Shown: positions 26,510-34,643 of the stretch, piece by piece
Position numbering within the stretch: the first letter of the stretch is position 1
How the letters are laid out: each line of letters begins with the position of its first letter
IMG/VR virus record: IMGVR_UViG_3300049043_000066
Coordinates: 1-64,000 of that record
DNA: 64,000 nucleotides
Strand: one strand, 5' to 3'
Source of the DNA: a virus
The notes under the pieces: model-generated
The model's database searches: none
What the model was told of the DNA's origin: nothing
Seen by the model: only the letters and a program-made list of their open reading frames with translations
Translations under genes and position numbers: made by a program

Positions 26510-26694
26510 TTACCAGATTCTTTCAGCAACTTAACTGTGCTCCAATCATCTCTATACACCAAGACACAAATATCGTTTGCTCGATTGTTTCCGACACGAA
26601 CACAAATTGAGATGTATTCTTCGCAAACAAAACGAACTTCTCCCACCCAATTTTTATGCTGAACGATAATACCCTTGGCAAAAGATGGTTTCAT
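26506..26694 (-). CDS. 62-aa conserved phage protein
   Basis: Identical to 7130-7318. GIIVQHKNWVGEVRFVCEEY and VLVYRDDWSTVKLL suggest a compact beta-barrel. Confidence 0.75.
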   Translation of the reverse strand: MKPSFAKGIIVQHKNWVGEVRFVCEEYISICVRVGNNRANDICVLVYRDDWSTVKLLKESGK

Positions 26695-26704
26695 AAATCA
26701 AAAA

Positions 26705-26872
26705 TTAACAATCATAATCTTTGACGTATGAGAGCAGTTTAATCTGCTCTTGCAGTTGTAAAATCTCTTGCTGTTGTTCTGTAATCTTTTGTTGCAATTC
26801 AGTGATACGTCCTTGATACTGAAACTTAAGTTGGTTGATCATTCTGTTAGTATGTTCAATGTTTTGTGTCAC
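26705..26872 (-). CDS. 55-aa coiled-coil protein, GTG start
   Basis: ITELQQKITEQQQEILQLQE is a near-ideal heptad repeat. GTG overlaps the upstream TGA. Confidence 0.65.
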   Translation of the reverse strand: MTQNIEHTNRMINQLKFQYQGRITELQQKITEQQQEILQLQEQIKLLSYVKDYDC

Positions 26873-27135
26873 GTTGTAAATGCCTCTACAACTTTTGAGT
26901 CTTCATTTTCCAAAAGTGCAAATCGTTGTGCTTTTACAACATTTTCACGAAGTTTGCTATAATGCTCTGTCCAAGTTTCGTTGTCCCATTCAACAACAAC
27001 ATCAAAACATTCTTCATCGTTTTCTGCAACTACTGCAAGCAATCCACCATATTCCGATTGGAAATTGAGGAACGAAATAATCAGATTAGATAGAGAAACT
27101 TTTGTACCATTAACCTCTTTTGTTTAACAGATACA
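26869..27135 (-). CDS. Conserved small phage protein
   Basis: EYGGLLAVVAENDEECFDVV, EWDNETWTEHYSKLRENVVK, AQRFALLENEDSKVVEAFTT read in one frame. The start is obscured by an indel around 27105. Acidic, about 85 residues, unknown. Confidence 0.6.
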
Positions 27136-27148
27136 TCATAAAAGTTTT

Positions 27149-27177
27149 GTGGGCAAAAGTCAAGTGTTCGGTTCCTA
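27149..27177 (-). promoter_or_regulatory. Sigma70-like early promoter
   Basis: Mirror of 6669-6697: TTGACT, 17 bases, TATGAT on the reverse strand, directly after the endonuclease stop. Confidence 0.55.
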
Positions 27178-27864
27178 AACCGTCCATAGTTTATTGGAAA
27201 CTATTTTTTCTAATGTAGAGTTTTAATTCCAAACATATCTGCTATTTCTTGATTTTTGTATATTTTTTGGTGTGTAGATTTCTTATTTCATAAACTTTAT
27301 TCCAATCAAGTATTGCTCTTCCATTTCTATCACCAGGTAAACCTTTTCTACTTGTATCTTCTCTTACCTTTCTTTCATTTTCATATCTTTCAATTTCTTC
27401 ATCAGTTCTTGGAATTAATTTATAACCTTTATGTTGTAATCTTTTTCCATAAAGAGTTTCGTGAACGTGTGCAATATTTAAGTTATTATATCTACAATAT
27501 TGAGATAGATTTTTAATTTCTTTCATATCACAGTTGGAGTTTCTACAGATACTCCTTTGAGCATATTCTTTTGCTTGATTCCCGCCTATTGTTGAGTTAT
27601 ATCCATTATTAAATGTGTCGTATTTTCTATCCAGTATATCTCTTTATCATTCAACATATCAAAATCACACTCTTCAATTACTCCCCATATAAATCCATTT
27701 CTTCCATATTTTTTTAAAGCATTTGCAAATTTATGATTGTAATTTATACAATCTGCAAAATGCTCTGCAATTCTATAATTCAAATGATTTTTAACTGTCT
27801 GTCCAATGTATTTCTTTCCCGTAAAAATACAATGGACACAGTAAATCTTGCCTTGGTGAGACAT
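27175..27864 (-). CDS. GIY-YIG homing endonuclease 2, frameshifted
   Basis: About 229 residues. GIY-YIG domain (1-95): YCVHCIFTGKKYIGQTVKNH, YRIAEHF, NHKFANALKKYG, NGFIWGVIEE, NDKEIYWIE. Then NIAHVHETLYGKRLQHKGYK, a linker, and a C-terminal HTH-like DNA-binding segment ILDWNKVYEIRNLHTKKYT ... QEIADMFGI. It cleaves a specific site to spread its own gene. Preceded by the terminator/late promoter switch. Indels near 27620, 27545 and 27245. Confidence 0.75.
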
Positions 27865-27876
27865 AACTGCTTCTTA

Positions 27877-27949
27877 AATTAGGTGACTTAATATTTATAC
27901 AAGAAAAGGAGCATTTCTGCTCCTCCTCTATCTATAGTGTCACCTAATT
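27877..27949 (-). promoter_or_regulatory. Terminator plus late promoter inside an inverted repeat (GIY-YIG switch 2, right arm)
   Basis: Halves AATTAGGTGAC (27877-27887) and GTCACCTAATT (27939-27949), the GGAGCA hairpin between them, and late box TATTTATA (27892-27899, reverse of TATAAATA). Confidence 0.75.
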
Positions 27950-27967
27950 AGAGCACCGTTATTTAGA

Positions 27968-28106
27968 TTAGTAGAACTCTGCCAAGATATAGTCGCAGGT
28001 TACTTGGTGTTTCTCTGCAAGTTCATTCGACTTCTTGCCAGAACTCTTCTGCTTCTTTGCTTTGTTCTGCTTGTTGAATCAGTTGTTGAATACGTTCAGA
28101 AATCAT
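27968..28106 (-). CDS. Small helical phage protein, frameshifted
   Basis: MISERIQQLIQQAEQSKEAE, EFWQEV, then ELAEKHQVTCDYILAEFY after an indel near 28030. Unknown. Confidence 0.55.
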
Positions 28107-28192
28107 TTTTTATTCAGGTAATCAAAGTGTTTGGAAAATAGTGCAAAGAATGTCCAGGCAAATGCTGCTGAAATGATGAGAAACTCTATCAT
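28103..28192 (-). CDS. 29-aa membrane microprotein
   Basis: MIEFLIISAAFAWTFFALFS then KHFDYLNKK. Coupled to both neighbours by ATGA. Confidence 0.6.
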   Translation of the reverse strand: MIEFLIISAAFAWTFFALFSKHFDYLNKK

Positions 28193-28332
28193 CTTTGATT
28201 TTGAGTTACTTGTTGATTATCATATACCTTAAACATTACAGCATCACGTTGGATACAAAATACATTCCAACCAACGATTGCAACAACACCAAGTAGAGTT
28301 GCAATCAGATACTTACGTTCAGTTTGAGTCAT
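28189..28332 (-). CDS. 47-aa membrane protein
   Basis: MTQTERKYLIATLLGVVAIV GWNVFCIQRDA with one helix and ending VTQNQR. ATGA overlaps on both sides. Unknown. Confidence 0.65.
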   Translation of the reverse strand: MTQTERKYLIATLLGVVAIVGWNVFCIQRDAVMFKVYDNQQVTQNQR

Positions 28333-28728
28333 ACTGCAAGTGCTCCAGAGGGGATTTCTTGTTGTTCAAGATAGGTTTCGTGCCAGTCACAGGTATCATA
28401 GCACAACCAACCTTCGGTTTCAGTGAAGACGTAACCATACTCTTCATTGTTTTGAAGATACTCACCCAGGTTCTTATCAAGACGAGGGGGCAATCTTCAC
28501 CACGGAAGAGTAATACAGAGCACCTTGCTCTACAGTTTCATTGTTGAAACCAGTGTTAGTCCACGCAGAACTCATATCACCACCATCAATCAGTTCAGCA
28601 ACTTTTTCTTTGGTGTTGTAGTGAGTTTTGAGAATACGACCCAACCAGGAAGGATAACCATCCCAATGATGATAGGCAGACAGGACAGAACCATCAGAGA
28701 GTTCAAGACCGATGCGACTTCTTGTCAC
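28329..28728 (-). CDS. Conserved phage protein (TRSRIGLEL family)
   Basis: GTG start. TRSRIGLELSDGSVLSAYHH, WDGYPSWLGRILKTHYNTKE, LIDGGDMSSAWT, GALYYSSRGEDCPPR ... LGEYL, then EGWLCYDTCDWHETYLEQQE. About 133 residues. The family is widespread in large myoviruses; function unknown. An indel near 28495 and another near 28425. Confidence 0.7.
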
Positions 28729-28758
28729 AATGAGGGGTTCCTCAAATCAACAAATGTA

Positions 28759-29389
28759 TTATAGGGTATTCTGCACCTCTTGTGTGGGTGGGTGTGCCAG
28801 TTCCTCAACTGCCACAATATCTTTATGTTTTTTTCTACCTTCTTTTCCTTTTCCGCAACTCTACCTGAACATCCCTTACTATAACCATTACTCTTTACAC
28901 CAATTAGACAATCCACACATTACAGTTCTCTGCCATCAGCAAAAGTTAATTTCCACCATTTAGACTGCCCATTACCTTCACCAATTATTTTTTCCTAACT
29001 TCCTCTTGAATTGGTATTCCTTTATTCCAAGGTTCCTTCCATCTTGGTTATTTTCACCTTTAAGTTTCTCACTCACTCTTTTCTTATATTCTTCAGTTTT
29101 CATATGATGTTTATCTCCATAGATTTTAGGAGGAGCATTGCCACCATCAGCAACATTCATCAATATGCCAGTCCCATCACACTTTTTACCAAACACTGCA
29201 ATCATATAGATTTCGTGCCTAAATGCTTCTTCTTCAGTTAGGTTCTGTTTTAATTTTATTATTCTACTTCTATCTTTTGGTGGTTTGCAATTCTTTCCAT
29301 ACTTATAATACCATCTTTTTCCTTTCCCTTTACCAATATAATAAGGTGTTCCATCTTCACGCAAATAGCAGTGAAGTGTAGTATTCCAT
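28759..29389 (-). CDS. GIY-YIG homing endonuclease 1, frameshifted
   Basis: About 209 residues. MEYYT-YCYLREDGTPYYIG carries the GIY...YIG core; KGKGKRWYYKYGKNCKPPKD, EEEAFRHEIYMIAVFG (conserved Glu) and NVADGGNAPP complete the nuclease domain. The C-terminal region WWKLTFADGREL ... SNGYSKGCSGRVA is a DNA-binding module typical of phage GIY-YIG enzymes. An indel sits at about 29376 and several after 28980. The final codons VEELAHPPTQEVQNTL overlap the downstream promoter cassette. Confidence 0.75.
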
Positions 29390-29394
29390 CTGCT

Positions 29395-29468
29395 TTAATC
29401 GTGGTTATACTTATTTATAATAAAAAAGGAGCATTTCTGCTCCCCTTTGCTTAAACAACCACGATTAA
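29395..29468 (-). promoter_or_regulatory. Terminator plus late promoter inside an inverted repeat (GIY-YIG switch 1, right arm)
   Basis: Halves TTAATCGTGGTT (29395-29406) and AACCACGATTAA (29457-29468), with a GGAGCA hairpin and late box TATTTATA (29412-29419). Confidence 0.75.
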
Positions 29469-29478
29469 GCATTATTAT

Positions 29479-29529
29479 TAGATAAAGCATCAAAGGGCAC
29501 CTTACAAGATCTCTTGTGCCAGTTCTCAG
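29479..29529 (-). promoter_or_regulatory. Early promoter cassette
   Basis: -10 TATCTA (29479-29484), 17-base spacer, -35 TTGTAA (29502-29507), upstream GAGAACTGGCACAAGAG on the reverse strand. Confidence 0.6.
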
Positions 29530-29654
29530 GTGTCACATCGAAAGTCAAGATACTCTTCGATTGCTTCATCAATCTTCTGTGAGAGTGAAGTCGGAGGAAG
29601 AATTGAATTGACTTCACCAATATCACACTGGTAATAATCACAGTTTGATCTCAA
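29526..29654 (-). CDS. Possible 42-aa phage protein, TTG start
   Basis: LRSNCDYYQCDIGEVNSILP, PTSLSQKIDEAIEEYLDFRC DT. The frame is open and conserved in both arms, but the start codon is uncertain. Confidence 0.45.
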   Translation of the reverse strand: MRSNCDYYQCDIGEVNSILPPTSLSQKIDEAIEEYLDFRCDT

Positions 29655-30124
29655 TCATCGCACCATCTGCACCCTCTTGATACAGTGAACGTGCAACTTC
29701 ATCTTCCAGAACAACAACCCGACGTGCTGTCAAATCAAGAACCAAAAGATAATCGTAAGTAGAGTCTTTTTGAAATCCTCTACAGTTTTCTTTTCGGATA
29801 GAAAAGACTTGACCTTGAACTTTTTAGTTGCGTGAATATCTTTGCGTTTGTAAAAAAGATTCTGCCCCATCTTCATCTCAATTTTGATGAAGTTTCCAGT
29901 CTCATCTTCCCAAATAAAATCATAACCAGTCTTATCAACTCTAACAAGATCAGAAAACTTTGCAAGTGCTTTTTCTAACAGCGGTGGCACGGGCAAAGTT
30001 GTCTGCATTTGAAGAGAATCCTTTGTCAGAGTAAAGAGAATCTACAACTCCAAAAACTTTGTTCCAGTTCACACCAGTTTCAAGATGATCAATGAGATGT
30101 GTCAAAATAGTAAATGAGTTTCAT
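29638..30124 (-). CDS. Putative PD-(D/E)XK-like nuclease, frameshifted
   Basis: MKLIYYFDTSH, ETGVNWNKVFGVVDSLYSDK GFSSNADNFA, KALAKFSDLVRVDKTGYDFI WED, then FIKIEMKMGQNLFYKRK and YDYLLVLDLTARRVVVLEDE. An Asp in the GYDFIWED strand and E-x-K in IEMK fit the PD-(D/E)XK nuclease core, but I cannot confirm the fold. About 162 residues. Indels near 30090, 30010 and 29760. Confidence 0.5.
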
Positions 30125-30150
30125 TATAGGAACACTTTAAAAGGTGAGCT
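30123..30150 (-). promoter_or_regulatory. CTCACCT-AAAGTGT intergenic motif, right-arm site 1
   Basis: Reverse strand: GCTCACCTTTTAAAGTGTTC then CTATAATG at the start of the nuclease-like gene. Confidence 0.5.
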
Positions 30151-30159
30151 ATTTTTAAT

Positions 30160-30322
30160 TCAACCACCTTTTTCTCTCAAACTTCTTACCAGATATTCAG
30201 TAAATGCTTCCATTTTCTCGGATGCACTTGTGAAATATCATAATTGATTGCATTTTCGATTGCAGTCATATCTTTCCACTCATCATCATTCAATTTTCTG
30301 CGTGTTTAGATGAATATGACAT
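30160..30322 (-). CDS. Small conserved phage protein, frameshifted
   Basis: MSYSSKHAEK, WKDMTAIENAINYDISQV, then MEAFTEYLVRSLREKGG. About 54 residues; a cyanophage family of unknown function. Confidence 0.55.
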
Positions 30323-30415
30323 AAGTTTTGCTCCCGTGATTATCTTGAAATCCTAACATATATTTTCATTATTATCTAGACATTTAATAATCTCTTCGGG
30401 ATTGCTTTACATTAG

Positions 30416-30643
30416 TTAATCTTTATCAAAGAAGGTGCCAAATAATCCAGAATCTCCTGGTTTGCGGTTTTCAAGTTTATCTAGAATTGCATCAGTGCTT
30501 TGAAGTGATTCAATGCGATGTATAAGATCAGCAATAACTGAACAAACCATAGGACGTTCTTGACGTGCTGCATATGCAAGTGCATTCCTAAGTGATGCTT
30601 CTGCTTCCTTCAGTGATTCTTCAACTGATTTTGATAAAGCCAT
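30416..30643 (-). CDS. 75-aa helical phage protein
   Basis: Intact: MALSKSVEESLKEAEASLRN, ALAYAARQERPMVCSVIADL, KPGDSGLFGTFFDKD. I use the internal Met that overlaps the upstream stop. Unknown. Confidence 0.7.
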   Translation of the reverse strand: MALSKSVEESLKEAEASLRNALAYAARQERPMVCSVIADLIHRIESLQSTDAILDKLENRKPGDSGLFGTFFDKD

Positions 30644-31259
30644 CAGCACTCCTCCATTTTAGTGGTTTTGTTACTTTACGCAATGTATATGTTCCGTCAG
30701 TATTATCAACCCATTCCACAGTATCTCCTTCTTTAAGATTTGCTGCATCAAGTAAATCATCGGGGAACTGAACAAAATACTCACCACTTGCATCTGCTTC
30801 AACTGGAAGTTGCCATTTCACGACTTTATCTTTTTTAACTTCTTCTGGGTAGTAATATTCTTCCCAAAAGTCATTCCACGCACCTTGACATTCTGGTGAT
30901 GTATCATCTTTATCACAGGATAAAGATTCGTTTGCAATTTGATATTCTAAATCACTGTGTCCCCAAGGACGCATACCAGTCATCTTTGCCCTCATAATAC
31001 TCTCTTTCTCTCAAAACTTCTTTGACATAATCATCATATGCTTCAATGTGCCCCTTACCATTACCATTCAACAGTGCCAGAAGTTCATAACAACGACCAG
31101 TGTCGATACTTGATGTACATGATAGTTCTCATCTACAGACTCTCAATAACATCATAGATTTCCTGTGGTGATGCTTCTGATGATAAAACTGCATTATCCA
31201 CCCATTCTTTAAGTGTGTTCGATCGTGTTCAATACATTTTGATAATCAAAGTCAGTCAT
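30643..31259 (-). CDS. Protein with AbrB/MazE-like C-terminal domain
   Basis: About 205 residues. The N-terminal half is helical and acidic (MTDFDVQKYSLEQLKEWVDN, RCYELLALLNGNGKGHIEAY). Middle: CDKDDTSPECQGAWNDFWEE. C-terminal 50 residues: VKWQLPVEADASGEYFVQFP DDLLDAANLKEGDTVEWVDN, the beta-strand and LKEGD pattern of AbrB/MazE swapped-hairpin domains, which bind DNA in bacteria. Indels near 31000, 31100 and 31220. Confidence 0.6.
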
Positions 31260-31261
31260 AA

Positions 31262-31510
31262 TTAAAACCAAGAACCTTTCAATGATTTGTGAGATTGTTT
31301 CATTGCCTTATAGAGTTTTTTAATCTCCGTATAGGCATCTTCAACACTCATCTTACCACCGATTGCCAGGTTCGTCAAGTAGGAGACGTGATGTGAGAAG
31401 TTATTGAGATTGTTGATTGTTGCAATATCCAGAAAACTCATCTCTGCATCTGGATTGATTGGTGGCATTGGATACAAAAACTCTTCTTTTGCTTGTTTGG
31501 GTGTTGTCAT
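31262..31510 (-). CDS. 82-aa conserved phage protein
   Basis: Identical to 2312-2560; alpha-helical, no recognised domain. Confidence 0.75.
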   Translation of the reverse strand: MTTPKQAKEEFLYPMPPINPDAEMSFLDIATINNLNNFSHHVSYLTNLAIGGKMSVEDAYTEIKKLYKAMKQSHKSLKGSWF

Positions 31511-31719
31511 TTATCCAAAGAGAATTGACTCATAGTATAGGGCTCTGCTGCCAAGATGTCAATACGAGCATCCAGTGCTCTTACATTTTCCATCAGTTCA
31601 TAGATGAGATTTGTGTTTTCGATGTTTTCTTCTTCCAGTCTTTTAATATCTTCCAGAGCACCTTGATATTTCTCTTGAAGTTCTTCGATTAAATCAAGAA
31701 GATTTTGATTGCTTTCCAT
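31507..31719 (-). CDS. 70-aa coiled-coil protein
   Basis: Same as 2103-2315 with two substitutions; heptads through LIEELQEKYQGALEDIKRLE. Confidence 0.75.
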   Translation of the reverse strand: MESNQNLLDLIEELQEKYQGALEDIKRLEEENIENTNLIYELMENVRALDARIDILAAEPYTMSQFSLDK

Positions 31720-31843
31720 ATTTTTGATAATAACGTTGATATGCCATAAATCGTTGAATTGAAGGAGTTACATTGAGACTTTCGCAGCACCTACAATACG
31801 ATAGAAACTCATAATGTGGACTTGTGGGGTCAGTATCACTCAT
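31694..31843 (-). CDS. 49-aa Cys-containing phage protein, intact
   Basis: MSDTDPTSPHYEFLSYCRCC ESLNVTPSIQRFMAYQRYYQ KYGKQSKSS. The CRCC cluster could bind metal. Overlaps both neighbours; conserved in cyanophages, unknown role. Confidence 0.65.
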   Translation of the reverse strand: MSDTDPTSPHYEFLSYCRCCESLNVTPSIQRFMAYQRYYQKYGKQSKSS

Positions 31844-32054
31844 ACTTTCTCAAAACAAACACTATTAAACTTACCATAAACACCACGAAGAGATAGTTTT
31901 GTGTGCCAAGTGAATGAATTTCTACTCTTTCAACATAATAAGACATCCTCCTCGAATTAAAATGTCCACATGGATTATCATTATTGCCCCATCTTACCTG
32001 TTCTTCAATGCTTCCAGTATATTTTACTTTGTCTCCTGATTTGAAGTGTTCCAT
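31840..32054 (-). CDS. SH3-like small phage protein, variant B, frameshifted
   Basis: MEHFKSGDKVKYTGSIEEQV RWGNNDN, YYVERVEIHSLGTQN, LSLRGVYGKFNSVCFEKV. Differs from variant A by over a third of residues in its first 20 positions. Confidence 0.65.
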
Positions 32055-32387
32055 CAGGATTTACGGATTACCATTTTCTATTTACCTTTTGCATTTCTAG
32101 CAAAGTTTCTAATGGTATCCAAGCAGGATTTTCATCCGTTAATATTGAACTTGAACTTCAGTTATTATTTTGATTCTAGTACTTTGACTCCACACTTCTC
32201 TTGTTTGTTTTACGTTAGATTGAACGGGTTCTCCATCACGATAAATGATTTTGATTTTCCTTTTATCTAGTTTAGAACGATTGAGATGTTTTTGCAAGTC
32301 ATAATCATCTCGAAACCAACACACTCTATTTTCTTCTTTGATTTCCAATCGAACAGGCATTGAAGGATACGGGAATAGTTCGTTCAT
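32053..32387 (-). CDS. Conserved small phage protein, alternative C-terminus
   Basis: MNELFPYPSMPVRLEIKEEN RVCWFRDDYDLQKHL, then after an indel near 32140 ILTDENPAWIPLETL. The N-terminus (MNEL versus MIEPQL) and the tail differ from the other arm. It follows the MFDYLKS-family gene directly because DUF4385 is absent here. Confidence 0.6.
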
Positions 32388-32782
32388 CGTCTAGTTACAT
32401 CCTCATAATCTTGTAGTTTACCATACCTGAAGTGAACACGACAACGGGGCCAATCTTCCCATTTACCCTCCCAAGTAGCAGGGTAGATTTCAATATATTT
32501 TGTAATAGGATGAACGTGATACTTTCCGTGCTGTCCCGTAGGTATCCATTCATAGTTTAGAAACAAATGTTTATCACTATATCGTGGATCGTCTTCTTCA
32601 ATAGTCTCAAATGTGGATGTTCCTTTATAATCCCCACACCACAAATAACCATCTGGAGAAATCCAAAAATGCGTCATTGTGCCACTAATACCATAATCCT
32701 CGATGTCTTTAGTATGACACTCCACGTTTGTAAACTGTTCTCCTAAATCATATGAAGATTTTAGATAATCAAACATAGCCAT
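32384..32782 (-). CDS. Conserved cyanophage protein (MFDYLKS family), intact
   Basis: 132 residues: MAMFDYLKSSYDLGEQFTNV ECHTKDIEDYG, a central ISPDGYLWCGDYKGTSTFET, and a C-terminal RCRVHFRYGKLQDYEDVT. A common small protein of marine myoviruses, function unknown. TAATGG-type overlap with the upstream gene. Confidence 0.75.
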   Translation of the reverse strand: MAMFDYLKSSYDLGEQFTNVECHTKDIEDYGISGTMTHFWISPDGYLWCGDYKGTSTFETIEEDDPRYSDKHLFLNYEWIPTGQHGKYHVHPITKYIEIYPATWEGKWEDWPRCRVHFRYGKLQDYEDVTRR

Positions 32783-33006
32783 TATACAAATCCTCTTGAC
32801 TTTTGTTTAATATCTAGCACCTCGACGTGACTTAAAAAGTTTCCAGTGCGATTCCACCATAAAACCTGCACGTCTTCATAGTTATCAAATGTTTGATGAG
32901 TTCCATCATTATACACCACTTTGTAGTGATGACGAAGATAAGGTTCATTTGATGTTTGTTTGAAGATTTTTAGTTCTTCGGTGTCGTGAGAAGAATCCAT
33001 AACCAT
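32782..33006 (-). CDS. 74-aa conserved phage protein, intact
   Basis: MVMDSSHDTEELKIFKQTSN, HYKVVYNDGTHQTFDNYEDV, QVLWWNRTGNFLSHVEVLDI. A beta-rich pattern; unknown. Confidence 0.75.
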   Translation of the reverse strand: MVMDSSHDTEELKIFKQTSNEPYLRHHYKVVYNDGTHQTFDNYEDVQVLWWNRTGNFLSHVEVLDIKQKSRGFV

Positions 33007-33059
33007 AGTTCTAAAACAACCAGAATAGTAAGTTCAACAATGACAGGTGGAAAGTTCAT
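32970..33059 (-). CDS. 29-aa hydrophobic microprotein
   Basis: Same product as 314-403; a single membrane helix coupled by ATGA. Confidence 0.55.
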   Translation of the reverse strand: MNFPPVIVELTILVVLELWLWILLTTPKN

Positions 33060-33271
33060 TTGGGACAATACAAAAAGTATTTGTATTCGGCAAGTTGTGA
33101 ATTAGTCCATTGTAGCAAATCGCACCCTTTGTAGTGATCCACAACCTCAAAGGTTGATTGTGATTTTTCTGGTTGTGAGTTGCTATGTGAAGCAGCAAGT
33201 CCTAATATCATAAGTGCCGCAACAGCCACAACACCAATCAGTAGAATAACATATTCATTAAATCTGTTCAT
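33056..33271 (-). CDS. 71-aa single-pass membrane protein
   Basis: MNRFNEYVILLIGVVAVAAL MILGLAA is the membrane helix; FEVVDHYKGCDLLQWTNSQL and a terminal Cys form the soluble tail. Frequent in T4-like cyanophages. Confidence 0.8.
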   Translation of the reverse strand: MNRFNEYVILLIGVVAVAALMILGLAASHSNSQPEKSQSTFEVVDHYKGCDLLQWTNSQLAEYKYFLYCPK

Positions 33272-33273
33272 TA

Positions 33274-33609
33274 TCAATCCTCCCAGGGGGCTTTTCTTTG
33301 AAGTAGTTTAGCAATATTTTCGTTGTATTGTGGTGGTTCATTTAGTCGTTCTACAAGGGCATCAAAGTCTTTTGCTGGTAAAGTAATCTTTTCAGGTTTT
33401 GCTCCAACTCCCCAGAACTTCTCAAACTCATATTTTTGTTCCGCATCTACATATCCCCGATTTATAGAATACCAAAACTCAGTCCAAATGTGATAATCAT
33501 CAAAACGAAATCCTTCGTGAGAAATCAAACGATACCACCACCAGAATGGAGTATAACGGAGAAATCTATTTGAGATAATCCATTTATTTAAGAATACTGG
33601 AAAGTCCAT
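33274..33609 (-). CDS. Conserved phage protein with a DUF1778-like C-terminus
   Basis: 111 residues, intact. Aromatic-rich N-terminus (FLNKWIISNRFLRYTPFWWW YRLISHEGF). The C-terminal 37 residues ITLPAKDFDALVERLNEPPQ YNENIAKLLQRKAPWED resemble the toxin-neutralising tail of DUF1778/TacA antitoxins (PP-x-x-N, then APWE). The resemblance is by eye only. Confidence 0.6.
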   Translation of the reverse strand: MDFPVFLNKWIISNRFLRYTPFWWWYRLISHEGFRFDDYHIWTEFWYSINRGYVDAEQKYEFEKFWGVGAKPEKITLPAKDFDALVERLNEPPQYNENIAKLLQRKAPWED

Positions 33610-33704
33610 TACTTTTTACTCATCACATAAGAATAATAAGGATCTCTACCACTCAAATTATAAGGATCAAATCCTGGTTGGGACATAAGATACTCATCTA
33701 TCAT
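33609..33704 (-). CDS. 31-aa small phage protein
   Basis: MIDEYLMSQPGFDPYNLSGR DPYYSYVMSKK. The start overlaps the upstream stop and the stop overlaps the next ATG, supporting translation. Unknown. Confidence 0.5.
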   Translation of the reverse strand: MIDEYLMSQPGFDPYNLSGRDPYYSYVMSKK

Positions 33705-33832
33705 TTGATACCAACCACAGATTTAAGTTCTTCAAAGAAAGCAAGACGATCTATATTATCATTATAATTGACAAATCTAAAATGAATACAATTCCCCCAA
33801 CTCCACCAAGCATCCACAAACCACTCTTTCAT
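33701..33832 (-). CDS. 43-aa small phage protein
   Basis: MKEWFVDAWWSWGNCIHFRF VNYNDNIDRLAFFEEL. Trp-rich; ATGA overlaps on both sides. Unknown. Confidence 0.5.
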   Translation of the reverse strand: MKEWFVDAWWSWGNCIHFRFVNYNDNIDRLAFFEELKSVVGIK

Positions 33833-34129
33833 TTGAGAACCTCATCAACATCAACAGCATCATAATCACTCAATACCAAGTTTGAACCTTACAAAATCAG
33901 TAAAATCCATAGCATCACACTCATAAACATAGTGCCCACCATTATTATCACTTTGAAGATAATTGGTGAAGTAATCATCAAACACCACCATAATTGCGAG
34001 TGCTCTGGATTTATCGTGTTCCGTCAAGTTCTTATGAGGATGTGCTACAATACGACTAATCGTATTGAAAAGTTCCTCTCTCGTATAACTAAAAGATTTT
34101 GCTTCTTGATTTAATGTGTAATCGGACAT
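33829..34129 (-). CDS. About 100-aa conserved phage protein
   Basis: MSDYTLNQEAKSFSYTREEL, KNLTEHDKSRALAIMVVFDD YFTNYLQ, DAMDFTDFVRFKLGIE, then after an indel near 33868 DYDAVDVDEVLK. Just downstream of an early promoter. Confidence 0.65.
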
Positions 34130-34150
34130 TTATCTTTTTTGGTTAATCAC

Positions 34151-34205
34151 ATAATACTACAAAAGGCACCCAAAATCAAGTGCCCTTGTACCAGTTCTTC
34201 AAGTG
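34151..34205 (-). promoter_or_regulatory. Early promoter cassette
   Basis: -10 TATTAT (34151-34156), 17-base spacer, -35 TTGATT (34174-34179), preceded by GACACTTGAAGAACTGGTAC on the reverse strand. Confidence 0.7.
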
Positions 34206-34208
34206 TCC

Positions 34209-34426
34209 TCAATAACGATGCTCTGGAACAATCGTAGGTTCTTCTACATTCATACCATTCGCATTTCCAGTATTACAACTATAAAGTGTAGAAAGTTTCT
34301 TGCCTTTGCGAACGATATTAAAGTGATCTATTTGCCCATTATGAGTGAGTGAAGGAAAACCAAACAGCATCATCTCCCATAACCTCATAATGAACACTCA
34401 CATTATCCAAAAGAGTTCATCAACAT
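34209..34426 (-). CDS. Small conserved phage protein, frameshifted
   Basis: VHYEVMGDDAVWFSFTH, NGQIDHFNIVRKGKKLSTLY, CNTGNANGMNVEEPTIVPEH. About 72 residues. Unknown. Confidence 0.5.
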
Positions 34427-34439
34427 TTTGTAGTATTGT

Positions 34440-34643
34440 TCATTTTTCCTCCCAGTATTTACCTTCTATACCACAATTCATACTATACATTCTTTCATAT
34501 CCACAACGATATGCTTTTGTTCCTCCACTCACAAGATTTTCCCGATTAGGACGAACACATAGATCCCAGTAATCATTTTTTTCAAAAAAATGTTCCCACC
34601 AGTTCTTACGATACCACTTACAATCTTTACAGAGTTTAGTCAT
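34440..34643 (-). CDS. 67-aa Cys-rich phage protein
   Basis: MTKLCKDCKWYRKNWWEHFF, WDLCVRPNRENLVSGGTKAY RCGYER, NCGIEGKYWEEK. Five cysteines in CxxC and single positions suggest a zinc site. A known small cyanophage family without assigned function. Confidence 0.7.
   Translation of the reverse strand: MTKLCKDCKWYRKNWWEHFFEKNDYWDLCVRPNRENLVSGGTKAYRCGYERMYSMNCGIEGKYWEEK

Larger units (their letters stand above)
23060..33371 (-). repeat. Right phage arm of the giant inverted repeat
   Basis: Reverse complement of 1-10738, continuing without a break into unique phage sequence to 64000. It is the better-quality arm for most genes and lacks the DUF4385 gene. Confidence 0.9.

Noticed and set aside
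1-33371. A genuine phage-PLV hybrid genome or a natural giant palindrome
   Set aside because: A nanopore adapter lies in the join, the two phage arms are different genotypes, and a bacterial phage and a eukaryotic-type element do not share a host.
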